Shown here: piece after piece, positions 47,560 through 60,600 of the stretch
How the letters are laid out: each line of letters starts with the position of its first letter
Numbering within the stretch: the first letter of the stretch is position 1
Translations under genes and position numbers: made by a program
Notes under the pieces: model-generated
What the model saw: only the letters and a program-made list of their open reading frames with translations
Told to the model about the DNA's origin: nothing
Databases searched by the model: none
Origin: Pomacea canaliculata
Lineage: Eukaryota; Mollusca; Gastropoda; Architaenioglossa; Ampullariidae
DNA length: 64,000 nt
Direction of reading: 5' to 3'
Assembly: GCF_003073045.1 (NCBI RefSeq)
Contig: NC_037591.1
Coordinates: forward strand, 25,453,319 to 25,517,318

Positions 47560-49237
47560 CCAGTGACAATGAGTTGACGAGTGGAAGGGTCCTGCACATA
47601 AAAAACTTACTCCATCGCATTTGGTTTAACAGCATTTCGTCAAACAATGTAAAACTGGCAAGACCGGGTTACTTTAATGTTTAAACACGCTAAGCCCAGG
47701 TAGGGTATCACTTTTTTTTCTTCTAGTGATTGCAGTGCAGAAAGCGCAGTGCAAGATACTATTTCCCCAAATGTGGGCGAATGCAGGCCTCGATCTATTC
47801 TCGAGTAACACGCCTATAAATAGTTTAGAAAGTCCGGGGTTCGCTTCCCCCCATGCGTATGGCAATATTAGGAGTGTCAACCTATTTCAGAAATGAAATA
47901 GTGAATTATTGTCTCCGCTGCAAAGATTTTAAAAATTGCACTCAAGAACAGTGTAAATAATAAATTTTGTTTAAATAACTTTAGTAAACATACCAAAGTT
48001 TAACAAACGTAGATCGCCTTGTGATCGTTGTTCACGACAAGATGTACATATAAAGGTGTTGCCTTGTGTGTTTTATAAGATGCAGCATGAACAGTCGGGT
48101 CACAATGTCGGACAGAAGTACGTATACGTAATTTTTGTTCTCTTTTTGCTCGGACAATGACAAAGCTCGATCCTTGTTTTAGACCCTTTTCCTATGATTT
48201 CTGAGGCTTTGTGATAAGATTGATAAGATTCCTCTCAAAGATGGGGGAAGGGCTGCCGATCTAGACACTACAAGGAAGGGGCGACAACAGCACAAATCTA
48301 CGTAAATGAAAAGCTTATTGAAACACATTTCTATTGTTTCTTATTGCATTTTCCTCAAGTTTCATATATTTGACAACCCTCCTTTAAACTTAATCTAAAA
48401 GTATTTTCAAATAAACAGAAATCACATTGCTTTAACGTTACCCTTCAAAGTTCAATTTCTCTTCCACAAAATTATTAACTATTTTTAACTGAGGGAGAAG
48501 AAGCATATGTTGCTTCACTCACTTCGGGTCCCAACACCACCCATACCTAAAATTATTAACTATTTTTAACTGAGGCAGAAGAAGCATATGTTGCTTCACT
48601 CACTTCGGGTCCCAACACCACCCATACCTAAAATTATTAACTATTTTTAACTGAGGCAGAAGAAGCATATGTTGCTTCACTCACTTCGGGCCCCAACACC
48701 ACCCATACCTAAAGTTAACTGAAAAACGCACACCAATAACCTGTACTATTTCTGCAAGGATCAACAAAGCAATGTCGTTGTAGTAGAAAGACCTAGGAGA
48801 AAGTCATGTTTTGTAATGTGTTTAAGAAATTTATGACTCAGCTCCAGATATTACAAATCTTATTTACAGCCTTATAGTTCCAAGAAGCCAGTTACTTTTA
48901 GTCTCTCATGATGTTCGATCGGCTGCTGGAATGTCTGTTTTTTTCATACTTGACCTCTTTGATCATTCTTTTTCCTTTTAAGCCTCTTGCTCTATTCATG
49001 CCTGCTTTACTGTGCCCTGGACAGGCCACAATTTCAGAGTTTAAGGTGCCAGCAGCTCAAGGTGGTCCCTCTTGAGGCTTATAGGTCCTGTCGCCACCCC
49101 AACCTGGTAGTGAGGGACAACTTAACCACAGTTCAGGAGAAAGGACACAATTATAGTGTGATAAGATGATGCTCGGTTCTCACCTCAGTCGCACAAAGCT
49201 CCAAAACAACTCTAGATCAGTTGTGTGACCACGGCTT
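47560..49237. other. Intergenic between EF-hand gene and CPT1
   Basis: AT-rich spacer with the 81-bp triple repeat. The two genes point the same way (minus strand), so this interval should hold the EF-hand gene promoter and the CPT1 downstream region. No distinct promoter motif could be fixed. Confidence 0.5.
48469..48711. repeat. Three tandem 81-bp units
   Basis: Three near-identical units start at 48,469, 48,550 and 48,631. Only single substitutions separate them (gaggg/gaggc, gggtcc/gggccc). Each contains a perfect short hairpin, gaagca-tatgt-tgcttc. The near identity points to a recent expansion. 81 is divisible by three, but every frame has stops (for example ttaact, taa), so this is not a protein repeat. 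Confidence 0.95.
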
Positions 49238-51473
49238 TTATTTATTTTTATTTTATAAATCATAATGGATTGTCATAAGTACTCAGCATATCAGTTGAAG
49301 GTACCTGGTTTTCTAAGCAAACATTATTGTCGTACCAACAACAATAAAATCATAATACATGAATGAATAAGAACAAAGAGCGCTTATCCATGATTTTGCA
49401 GCTTAATTTTTGTTTTAAGTTGATGACCACTTCAAGATGACACCATTACAAGCACATGGATTATGTTTGACAATCAAACAAGAAATACTGACATCCTCAT
49501 CAAGAAGTGAAAAAATTTGATCCATAAAGAAATAGCAATTTATAAGTTAAAAAAATTTTTACCAAACACATTGCCAGCATTTCAAACACGTTTTTCAACT
49601 AGATAAATATCTTTTAAATAATCAATAAGTAATCAAATTTTAAGCAGTACTTAGACACATAAAGAAAAACTGGCCTAAGTCATTTTCACCGGTTTCACCA
49701 AGGCTATAAATCTTTAATAATGTAAACATGTGCCACAAAGTCTAATCTACAATATTCAATCCATGCAGAATCATGCAGCAATAATCATCATTTATATTTC
49801 AACCTCTAATACAGTTCACTACCTGTAAAAACATCTACTTGGTACACCTCCCACACAAACTAACTTTACTGTCTCTCACAATTCTGTCTCCCACTCTATC
49901 ACAGATGAATCAGATAACCGTTTTTCCCATCTTTATGCAGTAAAAGTGCATTGTACTAGTTGGCAAGCTTTCAATGTACACCTGTAACATATTCTAAGCC
50001 ACCATATCTAAAAGATTTATGATTGATGAGTAAAGCTACAGCCATTAAATTACAATTATAGAAAAATACAGCATGCGTGTTACATTTCAAAAATAATTTT
50101 AAGCTCTGATAATATCATTTGAAGTAAAAAGTCATGAACAAAGCACTGTGATCATTTAAAAGTGCTGTGACTAGTAGTGTTTGATCATGTTCAAGAATCC
50201 TAAAAACAGTGCAAAAAATTTGTTTTAAAGTAAAACGAGGAGAAAACTCCTTGCATTGAATCTGCAATCAACATGCAATGGTTATGGATTAAAATGCTTC
50301 AAAATTTTCATTGTCACACATCGCCAAAAAGAAAACAAGCATAAGAATCTATAAAATGTTTAACATGTGCATCTTGTTTCATATATTTTGCTGCTGCATA
50401 TAAGAATAATCCATAACTTTCTGTCATAATAAGAAAAAACCCAAACAAAAGAAGAGCTAAAACATTTGCACTTCATCCATTAAGTTAATAAAATGTAAAA
50501 TATATATGAAACTTCCCCATATGAAAGCTGAAGCAATGTCCGGAGACAAAATTCATACACTAAAAACCTTTATGGTATTTTCTTTTCTTTGCTGTTTTAT
50601 GATAATATAAGACATTAAATACTGGAAAAAAAATCTGTCAATGACACAGAACACCTTTTTCTTTTGTCGTTGATTTGGGGTTTTTTTTCATTTCATTATC
50701 TGCCAGTAAAAAATGAATTTTAACATCCTTGCTCCCTGTAATTACCAAGCGCAGAATCTAATATTGTTCTAATTTGTTGCGATGTTTATCTTGTTTATAA
50801 AATAACAACCATTTCCCAAGTCTTGAAGTCCATTAACTTTATTTTAAAAGCCTCACTATTATAAATAATGCTACCACAATTCCCAGTTTTTTTTAAAAAA
50901 AACAAGCTTTAACTGATGAATCAGACTTGTCCACCCTAATGAAAAATAACCCTTGACAGTTGTATTCAATAAATGTTAAATAAATAGATGACTTCTTGGC
51001 AGGTCTTTTACTTTCTCCACTTGTTTTTGCCATTCCTTTTATTTATAGAGAACTATACTTCCTTAAATCTACCTGCATATAAACCCGTGCAATATGATCA
51101 GCTTTTTCATGGAGAGTGAGGTCTTTCATGACCAAAGTTTGTTGCAAATCACATATTTACCCAGAAATCTGATCCCTTCAAAAAGCGCTTTGATCAGAAA
51201 CATGGTCTGCACATTGACCTGACATATGGTATGTCATGGAGATCCTCTTGTAGAGCAGATATTAAGTACAATGCTGCAACTTCAAGAGAAGTTCAAAAGG
51301 ACTTTAATTCTACAGCTTCATCATCCCAAATGTAACTAACTATGACTTAAATAACAAGTAAAACAATCTGAATCAAAATATGCTTGGAAAATGTCACTGA
51401 TAGCCCTGAGTTGTAAAGGGCAGTCGGCAAAGAAGCTCTGAGCAACAGCATATCTTGAAAAGAACAATGAATG
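49238..51473 (-). other. CPT1: Probable CPT1 3' UTR
   Basis: About 2.2 kb of uniformly AT-rich sequence directly after the CPT1 stop codon. It has no splice-bounded coding segment. On the minus strand AATAAA hexamers occur at its far end (forward tttatt at 49,238-49,243), a reasonable poly(A) site. Shorter 3' ends are possible because other AATAAA hexamers lie within. The extent is inference. Confidence 0.45.
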
Positions 51474-51680
51474 TTAGGCTTGTGTGGAAGACTGTTCATC
51501 AAAAAGTTCACGCATCTCCTTCAGGGTCTGGAACAGCTGAGCCATGAATTTACTGGAGTCAGTTGCTGGCTGTGAACGTTTCGAGGAAACATGGAAAAAA
51601 ATGCGCTGATCATTTGGCAACATGTATGACACACCATAACCATCGTCTGACACAGGACCAAAGCCACCTCCAGGTGACAC
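51474..51680 (-). CDS. CPT1: CPT1 last coding exon
   Basis: Starts directly after an acceptor with [20 protein letters not shown], continues through [18 protein letters not shown], and ends SSTQA with TAA at 51,474-51,476. The [13 protein letters not shown] segment and the following SSK motif are characteristic of the C-terminal catalytic half of CPT1. Open sequence upstream of 51,680 is intron and does not belong to the protein. Confidence 0.93.
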   Translation of the reverse strand: MSPGGGFGPVSDDGYGVSYMLPNDQRIFFHVSSKRSQPATDSSKFMAQLFQTLKEMRELFDEQSSTQA

Positions 51681-54600
51681 CTGCACAAAAATCTCATAAA
51701 TTTTTGAACCAGTTTCATTAATAAAAAAACTAAAATATCTGCTCTCCATTAATCTCAAAACACAAAAAAAAAAAATCAGAGTGTAAGATCAGACCAAGTA
51801 CTCGTAATTAAAGGATATACTTTCACAACAGCATTACGTTCCCAACTACTTTTTGATATCTTGATATACATAATATTAACTTACTAGTCTAGCAAATCTT
51901 GAAAGAAGGATGCCGTAAACACAGTACAACATTTTAAATGTTGTATTGTGGTGTCAATGCACTTTATATCAAATTACACCCAGTATACACTACCCCTTAG
52001 AGTGACCACCACTTAGAATATATCTCTTCCAGCCTTAGACATGGAATCCTGCACCCCTAATTGGTTGTGCTGGTTTAGTAGTTTTTTGATAAATCATTTC
52101 AATCGCATTGTAGTCAGTGAGCTGATTTATTCTCCAAGCTGTATTCCCCAGGTAATGTCAACACTACTACAAATACTCACCACAGAAAGTGAAGTTATTA
52201 TTGCTTGCAGCAGAGTTCACTCTCCTTGATGCTAAAAAGAATAACACCAAGGAAGCTGCACTCATACCTCAACAGGCATACATTACAACAGAATACACTC
52301 ACCATGTCGTTGAAGTCTGGATGACTGCAGTCAGGGGCTGAAGCTATCTGCTGCTGGGGCTGCTGGCTAGTGGACAGTGTCCAAGGGATGCTAAGAACCT
52401 TCTTCAGAAACTCACTCTCCTGTCAAGACATCCATCAGATTTATACATATTTTAATACTGCCTTAAACTTTCAACTGTTTGTAAAATTTCTCAGGCATCA
52501 TGTTAATACAATCAGTCTGCAAGTTCATATAGTCATTCTAAATGTCTTGTAAGCTTGCACTCTTGTCAAGGCAAAAGCTGAGTTCTTTGCATATTCCTAT
52601 ATCACTTTAAGCTACACAGAACAGTTTATATAATGAATGCAGTGGGCATTTTACTTTTCATATGCTACAAGAGTGTTAACAATATATAAGAAAGAGCTAT
52701 AACATTAAACCAGGCATAGAAATTGTGTAGGGAAGAAAATTTCATGCAACAGCATAATTCTTGTGTTGGTTATGCAGTAAACTTCCCTATTAAGACTTGC
52801 TAAAATATACCAAAATCAGGTCGCTACTGAGAGGATTTGTAGTAAGAAGATCAACCAGTCTGTTTTCATTCCAAGGACCATGATTTCATGCACCTACAAA
52901 TTCAAGTTCATTTATTTAAATGTTGAAATACAGCTCTCAGACTTCCTGTCAAACTGACCCCACCATGACCATACTTCCCACACAAGACCACATCATCCCA
53001 ACAAAAGTCAAATCGATCCAGGACCATGCTAAATGAATGCTCAAGAAGTGGCACCTGTTTCATATTAACCAAACCTCTGCATATACATTTAATATAAACC
53101 TTCAAAGTAAAGAATAGTGATGTCAAAAGTTTATTTTAAAAAGGTGATTTAAGTGGGTGAAAAATCTCATTTATACACCTTTATGAGAGCTGAGCCAAAC
53201 ATCTGCATGTACATCTAATACAAACCTCCAAACTAAAAAATCAATTACGACAAGGGCTTAAAAAAAATCATTTCAGATAAATTTGTATTATGTGCCATTA
53301 CGTCATTTATTGCCAAGCAGCCATTTTTTCTGTTTTTTTGTTTTTGTTTTTGTTTTTTTTTTTGGTAAGATGGTGGCTGAACTTTGTTTGAACAATGTAT
53401 GGCTCTGTAATATTTGATGTTAATAGCTTCTCCTGTCATCTGAGATCGATTCATCTCTTGAGCTTGAATCGATTTAACTTTTGATACTCAGGCGATGTGG
53501 TCATTACTGGGTTGAATCAACTCAGGGGGGTGGTAGATATGACTATAGCGATATAGTTTAGGTGACCAAATTAATATGTAGTCTCTTTTAAAATTTACTT
53601 TTTATTTTGCATGATTTCTGCAGAAAATTGTAATATAGTGTAAGGTGACCAGAAGCAGTTTATTTCAATGTCCACTTAATTTTTTTTTTTAACATGCAAC
53701 TTCAGCAAAAAAAAAGTTGTAATAGATAACAAACTTGGTTGTAAGTCAGGTTGGGGAGATAACTGTAATAGAGATGATGTTTAGATAGAGAAATATGTCC
53801 ATAAAACAATTTTGGGTCATAACTAAGACAAAGTCATAATAGGGAAGGTCTTAATAAGGACGTTTTACTGCATTTCAAAATTAAAATATCTAACATGCTA
53901 TCTAGAAAGTATGCCTTTACATCCAATTAGCCATTCACATTACATGACCTACTCTCTCTCCCTCCAATCCACCCACCTGCACACACACACGTTCACACAA
54001 AGTATGGGGAAACCAAGAATAATATACAAACCACGTTGAGGCCTCGGCTAACTACATAGAGAGCAAAAAGATGACGATCAATGCCCTTGCCATTCATGGC
54101 ATCTTTGTACAATATCTGGTGATTCTCACAAGCTTTCTTCAGCAGCCTCTGCTTCTCCTTTGCACTGACTGTCTTATCAACAAAAGCTCTAAAAAAACAT
54201 AAAATAAAAAAGCTACTGAATTTCTAAAATGGAAAAAATGTGGATTTTCTATTTTAAAAAGTCAATGAAACAAAAGCAACTATTCTAAGGAAGTGATGCA
54301 ATTTAAAGTTCAAGGTGGTTATAGACTTAACAGACAACAAAAAGTACAATGGTCACTGTCGAGGATGCAGACTCTTCAGAATAGGGTAAAGACACGAAAG
54401 ATCCTGTGATAGTGTTGGATGTTTGAAAGGTGTTAAATCACTTATCAATCTTTACTTCTTGCAAACACAAAATCGTGAAATTAAAATTTTAACTTTTAAT
54501 GTAGTTACAGTCTATGTCGTATTATGAGATGCTACACAAACATCAATCTACAACTGCCACTAATCATATTTTGTTTTGAGGTTACAAGTGATGCAATCTT

Positions 54601-57600
54601 ACTACCTGTTTTGCTAGCTTGAATGCCCTGTATTAACAAGCCAGCTCTATGAAGAACTTTACATCTGGAAACTTCCACACACATGAAATATAAGATGTCC
54701 AAAAAATACAAACACAAAATATGATAAACATGTGTCTACCTATACTCATCAGTCCAATGCTGTTTATGCAGGAAAGTGGGAAGCTGCTAAGACAATTTTG
54801 GACAGTCTATCTCTTTGGTTTCTAAGAAGAAAGATATGTGAAAGGTCAAAGTTAAATACAATTGCATTCAAAACTGATGAAAAAACATCCTAGCTTAAAG
54901 AACAAAGACCTCACCAACTTACTTAGCAAAGGCAGCTGCTTCCACAGAAAGAGAGCGTACAGTTTCTGTACGACCATGCAGGTAAAGACGTGTCATAGAG
55001 GCCTCATAAGTCAATGCTTGCTTTCCGGCATTTTTTAGGTAAGTCACCTGCAATGCCATCTGAATAAATGCATCAGGACTAACCTGGAAATGATAGGAAA
55101 AGTCTTGAAAAGCGATGTATCATAGATGTGAATTTTATTTAATTTTTGGATGTGTTCCATTTGTCTACATAATGTTAAAAGCAAAATCGTTACAAAAGTT
55201 ATGGCATACCTTGCATGTTTTGATAAATCCTTTGCCAAAGCTATTATGATCAGCAAGAACAAGGTCCAAGTTTTCTATGTTCTGTTCATGTAAAAATACA
55301 CATACTTCAGTGAAACATTTTATGAGGTCATGAGAAAGCATTTGACTCCATATACATGAATTAGTACACTAAAAACATTAAATACATGCGTGTGCATCTG
55401 AACACACACACATTAATATACACATACATATTCTTTCTCCTTAACAAAACTGCAGTTTAACAAAATGTGCAATATTCCCAAAAGATAAAACAGAAGCATT
55501 CTTAATGCTTTGCTCATTATGAATATTCACCTGTATTAATTAGTAAGAGATTTCTATTCAAACCATGTCAACCAACGACAACTGGGATCAGATATGGTAG
55601 AAATACTAGATAAAATACAGTATCATGACTGCAACAGTTACATAATAACTTCATAGTATAGAAGAACTCTGGGAGAGAAACAGTGCTTGTGACAATAACA
55701 ATCATCCCTAAATAGCAGGCACATGACATAACTTCAAAAATAACTTCAATGCTGCAATGAATCAAAACAGTACCTGCTGATGACATGAAAGTGCTCGCAA
55801 AATCTGGGCTCTCAGAACTGGTCCAATCTCCCAAATCAAACGGATGGGTGGCTGATATTTTGTTGAGGCATTAGTAACAGGAGTAACACGGTCTGGATAG
55901 TGGATTGTGTAAGCCCTGAACATATCAGGACTTTAGCATGTTTTCAACCATCAATATTATTTCTAAACATCAAGATAAATGAAGGGACAGATGATCTTTA
56001 CATTTCCTCAAGTTTGTGTTCCTGGTTTGATGTTCTTTCATTATGACATGTTCTTGGTCTGACAACTTTTTCAAAATTTAGTTGTATTTATGTGCAAAAC
56101 TGACACAATACTAATCCAAAATCATCTATAAATGTTCAAAATCATAACATTATATACTACATTATTGACTAGACGACTGAGATCTCACTCTTGTAACATG
56201 TTGTACTCCATCATGTGTCCCAAAGCAGGTGCATCAGCATGTGAATGTTCACAGTTTATACCCATCTTTCCATTCTCAAAGACAACAAGGTTGAAGGATT
56301 TGTCAAACCACAGGCACCGTCCATCTCCATGTAATAAATATGATCCACGTCCAGATAAAGCATGGTGTGGAAATGAGTTAGAGTCTAGCACCACCTAAAC
56401 GAGGGGAAAAAAATGCCCTTTCAGCAATATGTTCAGCAAGGCCATCTTAACCTGCAAAACCTTATAGTCCAGTGGATCTGTGAAAAATGCACTAAGCTCC
56501 AAAACTAACTGGAACACAAGGTTTGTTTGCTGAAACATATGTAGGAAAACTTACTTTACACACTATAAAAATTGTAAGTGATGGGTCCTCTGAATAACTG
56601 AATAATTTTGATTTGAAAATGCCCCATCCTAAAATAACATTGTCGGGCTACCATAATTTGACAGCTTTCTTCCATATGAGGTAATAACTGATATGCTTCA
56701 ATCGTTTTGTTCTCTAATATTTGCTCAGCTTCACCTGCTCAGTGGCTCATAAATTGAGTCTGATTAAGTTTATATGCTGATTACCAACACATGGCTAATT
56801 GAAGATCATATTTAGTCCAGTTTGTGGAACTTTTTAGTTTTATTAACCTGTTAAAGCTATTATTTTTGAAGCTATTAATTTGCATGCAATTTGCTCACAA
56901 AAAATATGGCAGACTCCACAGTATCCAGGGACTCCTTGTTGATCCCAGAACCGAAGTGTTCTTTGCGTACTCTCCACCAACTTGTTCTATCCAGAGATGT
57001 TAAAGCTGCTATACTTTTCTGTTCCTCTGTATATTCCTCTGTGGTCCACATGAAAACAAAAAGCAATGTGTAAAAATGGAAATTAGACCATTATTACCAG
57101 TGTTAAAGATACAACTAAGAGATCATGTTAACTGTGGTGCCATCTCTTTAACTCTCTTTGTAGGAATAAAAGTGCTTGCAAGTGTATTACATAAAAATGC
57201 AATTTCAACTAGAGGTACATGCACACACCTGAAAGTCTAAAAATTGCAACCACCTGATAATGTTAACCAGACATGGTGATTCACTTTATATGGCAGTCTC
57301 ACATCCTAAATGTCTGTCAACATTGTGTCTTTCAAAGCAAAGCAATAAAAACTGCAAACTCAGTCCTAGAACAGTGTGGCAAAATACAAATGACAGGTAC
57401 AAGGGAATGAAAGAGCTCATACAGAAAAATTTCAATGGAGTGTATACTGATGTAAGGAAAATAGCATTACCATTTGAAAATTTGCAGGAGTAGAAAATTT
57501 CTGTTAATATTTACCTTGATAGTTTTCTGCATCTTTAACAATCCAATCCAACATCTGTTCTAGAGTCTGTGGTGCCAGGATTCTTCTTTGGTGATCATAC

Positions 57601-60600
57601 ACATTCACTTTGTACATGACACCCTTACAGTACACGGCCACATGCTGTACAGATGCATACACATGCAGTCAGTCAGGACTGTCTTTCCCTCATCCCCACT
57701 CCCATTTGTACAACACCTACCAGTGCCAACAAATATGGCATACCTTTAAAATTCACATGTCTTTGACAATCTTTTGCTTTCATTAACATATCCTAAAATC
57801 TCAGACATGTTTCATGTTACACGATACAGCATAGGAATGAGCTTAATCTGAATGATTTTAGGATTTGTCATATAGGCCATGATAGTAGAGCTGCGCAGTT
57901 CTTTGGTTCGTAATACTTCTAGATTTCAAAGTTTAGAAAGATTGCTTTTATTGACAGCTGTGAATTCCAAAAGCTTGGAATAAAAAGCAATGAATGATGG
58001 CATAAAAGATATACACATCAGTGTATTTTTTAATAAGTCATCAAAAACTGCAGAGAGCAATAGTTTACCCTTGAATCCAGTATTTCTTGATGTAGCAGGG
58101 TGTCAATTTCTTCTCCTGGTATTCTGTAAATAAATTAGCACTCCTTCTCACCTTCTACAACTCTTATCAAGGAAAAGAACCATGTTATAATTAAAATAAA
58201 AAAATCCATTATCTCTACATGCTGAAGTATTACTCATACAGCACCTCCCAACCTCCAATTTTTGTCTTTTCAGAAAAAAACAGATAAAGCAAATCAAAAT
58301 GTTCACACACCTTCACATGTCCCTGTTTGTCTTTTAGGGTATCATATAAATCTATAATATAATATGGGCTACATTCTGATAATTTCCAATTTTTGATTCA
58401 ATCAAGTAATACTTTTCACACAAAAAAGCACAGTACACCCAATCTCTCAGTGATTTTAAATGTCAGTTCTCAAACATCTAATGCACTGATCTATGGTGAA
58501 ACAGTCAAATATTCTATTAATATCCAGCTGCTAGTTATACTCAATGTATTTGTTTCTGGCCTCCAGTGTGTTTAAATGCCAACAGATTAAATCCAACATA
58601 AAACATATAATATGTTGTTAAATATACATCTAAAGGAAAAAAGGAAGTGGGTAGCTGATAATTTCTATTTATTGTACAACTATGTTTTTTACTTAAACAA
58701 TGATTAATGTTTAAAGGTTTAATTCATTTTCGGCACATCATGTCATGTCTCAAGCCATATTATTAATTGTTTGCATTTTTTTTTATTACCACTAATGTTA
58801 ATGCTCTTTCATCTAGGTGTTATAAATTCAAAACTGCATTTTATGTTCTTCTGTCTGAGGTACAGAGACTTGAGAAAGAAGTATATTCTATAAAAATATG
58901 TCTTGAGAAAGAAGCATATTCTATAAAAGTATGTCCAATATCCACCTGCTATTCATCTAATAAGAACACATCTGTCAACGTACCCAAATTACATCCACAA
59001 GGCGTTCAAAGTTTGATATTTAAATTAATTGTTGGCTATTTAATTAGGTCTGTTTCTATATGTAACTTGTGATACATACTCGATTCTGTTGCGTTATTTT
59101 AAGCCCTCTTGAAATAAATTAAAGGGTTACTTGATAAAATTGTAATTTCTCTCTCTCTCTCACGTGAGCACACAAACACATATAAAAGAAGAAAATGTCT
59201 AAAAACACATAAAAGCACAAATTAATAGCATTACCTTGTTGTACAAAAGATGTTTTCATACTGCGCCATGCAAATAGGTATCGTCTTGCGGATAACAAGT
59301 GGCTCCATTGACTGCCTCTCAATCATCTGCTTTACCAACATAATCTGATAAAGGACAGCGGCCGCTCTGCAACATCCATACATCTATAATGGACCTGTCC
59401 AATGGTACCTCTCTTGCAAACCCTATGACTCCACCAAAAAAATTACTTCTGGAACATTCTTACATTCCACAATAAAATGGCTCATAACTGCTTTTTACTG
59501 TTGCCAATAATGTCTCTCATAACTGTACAACATTTATAAGAACATTAAAAAATATCTTTATGCTTAAATCAGCATTAACAGGAATTTCACTCATCGTCCC
59601 AGGATACCAATCTGGAATGCAGAGTACAAAATTCGGTGCAAGACAATTGGTTACTTCACGTTGCACTTTCCAGGCCCAAGTGATTTTATCCTGTTTCTCT
59701 AAATCTACATTCTGAGGTCAAAATATTCAACAGCTTCATGACTGTACAAAGCAGAAATAATGCTTAAACTTTCATATAATTATACATAATTCACATCTTC
59801 TGACCTTGTAGTTTGTGAGGTTGTGGGTGTCCAGTTACACTGGTCCATAATATAGTAGTTGCTGTTGATGGGTAGAGGGCTGCGGCCCATCAGGTACACA
59901 TACTTCTGCCTACAAAGCAAATAAACAATCAATGTGTGTAGCTTTAATGGCCCAGAGGACAGGAACAGTAGGTAAATTTGGTGACGCTGGCTGACAAGAG
60001 AAGAAATGAACAAAAGATCTTCCACTGATGCATTGTGACAAAACAAAATCTACATGTAGATTTCTTCCATTGTCACAAACGTTCTGTTTATTTTTTATTT
60101 GTTTGAATGAGAACGAGAAATGGATAACGTCAGTGGATGGCAAGTGTTTTGCATGGGAGTGTGTGGGTGTGTGCATGGTGGACACGAGTGTGGGTATGAG
60201 TATCTCATGATGGATGCTTTTTCTTGAAGTAACGGTTTCATTAAGGGACATTACTTTGAGGTAAAAAGGGTGATCTTTGCTGCCTGCTGTGTGTCCTTGA
60301 CTGGGAAGGGGGAAGAACCTGACCATTTTCTTCAGCAGTGTGTGTGAAGTTCTGAACACACTTATTAAAAGTGTCAATTATTCAGGTAAAGCCTGTTAAT
60401 GTGAGTTCACCTCAGTTTTGTTTTCTTAAATCTTGCTCTGTAAGTTTTTGATTGAATTATTAGAGAATACTAAAATAGTAGTGTAGTGGATTTAACCTGA
60501 AAGTTAGATGTTAAGGAATGTCATTTTCTGTAAAGGTTTTTTTATTGTTTGTTTGTTTTCTTCCTTTATCTATTCTCATCATTGGACCTTGCTGTACTTT

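Noticed and set aside
48469..48711. CRISPR-like direct repeats
   Set aside because: The units are contiguous 81-bp tandem copies without unique spacers, in an animal genome.
51681..51758. N-terminal extension of the last CPT1 exon frame
   Set aside because: A good acceptor at 51,681-51,682 and the family sequence starting VSPGGGFG show that this part is intron.
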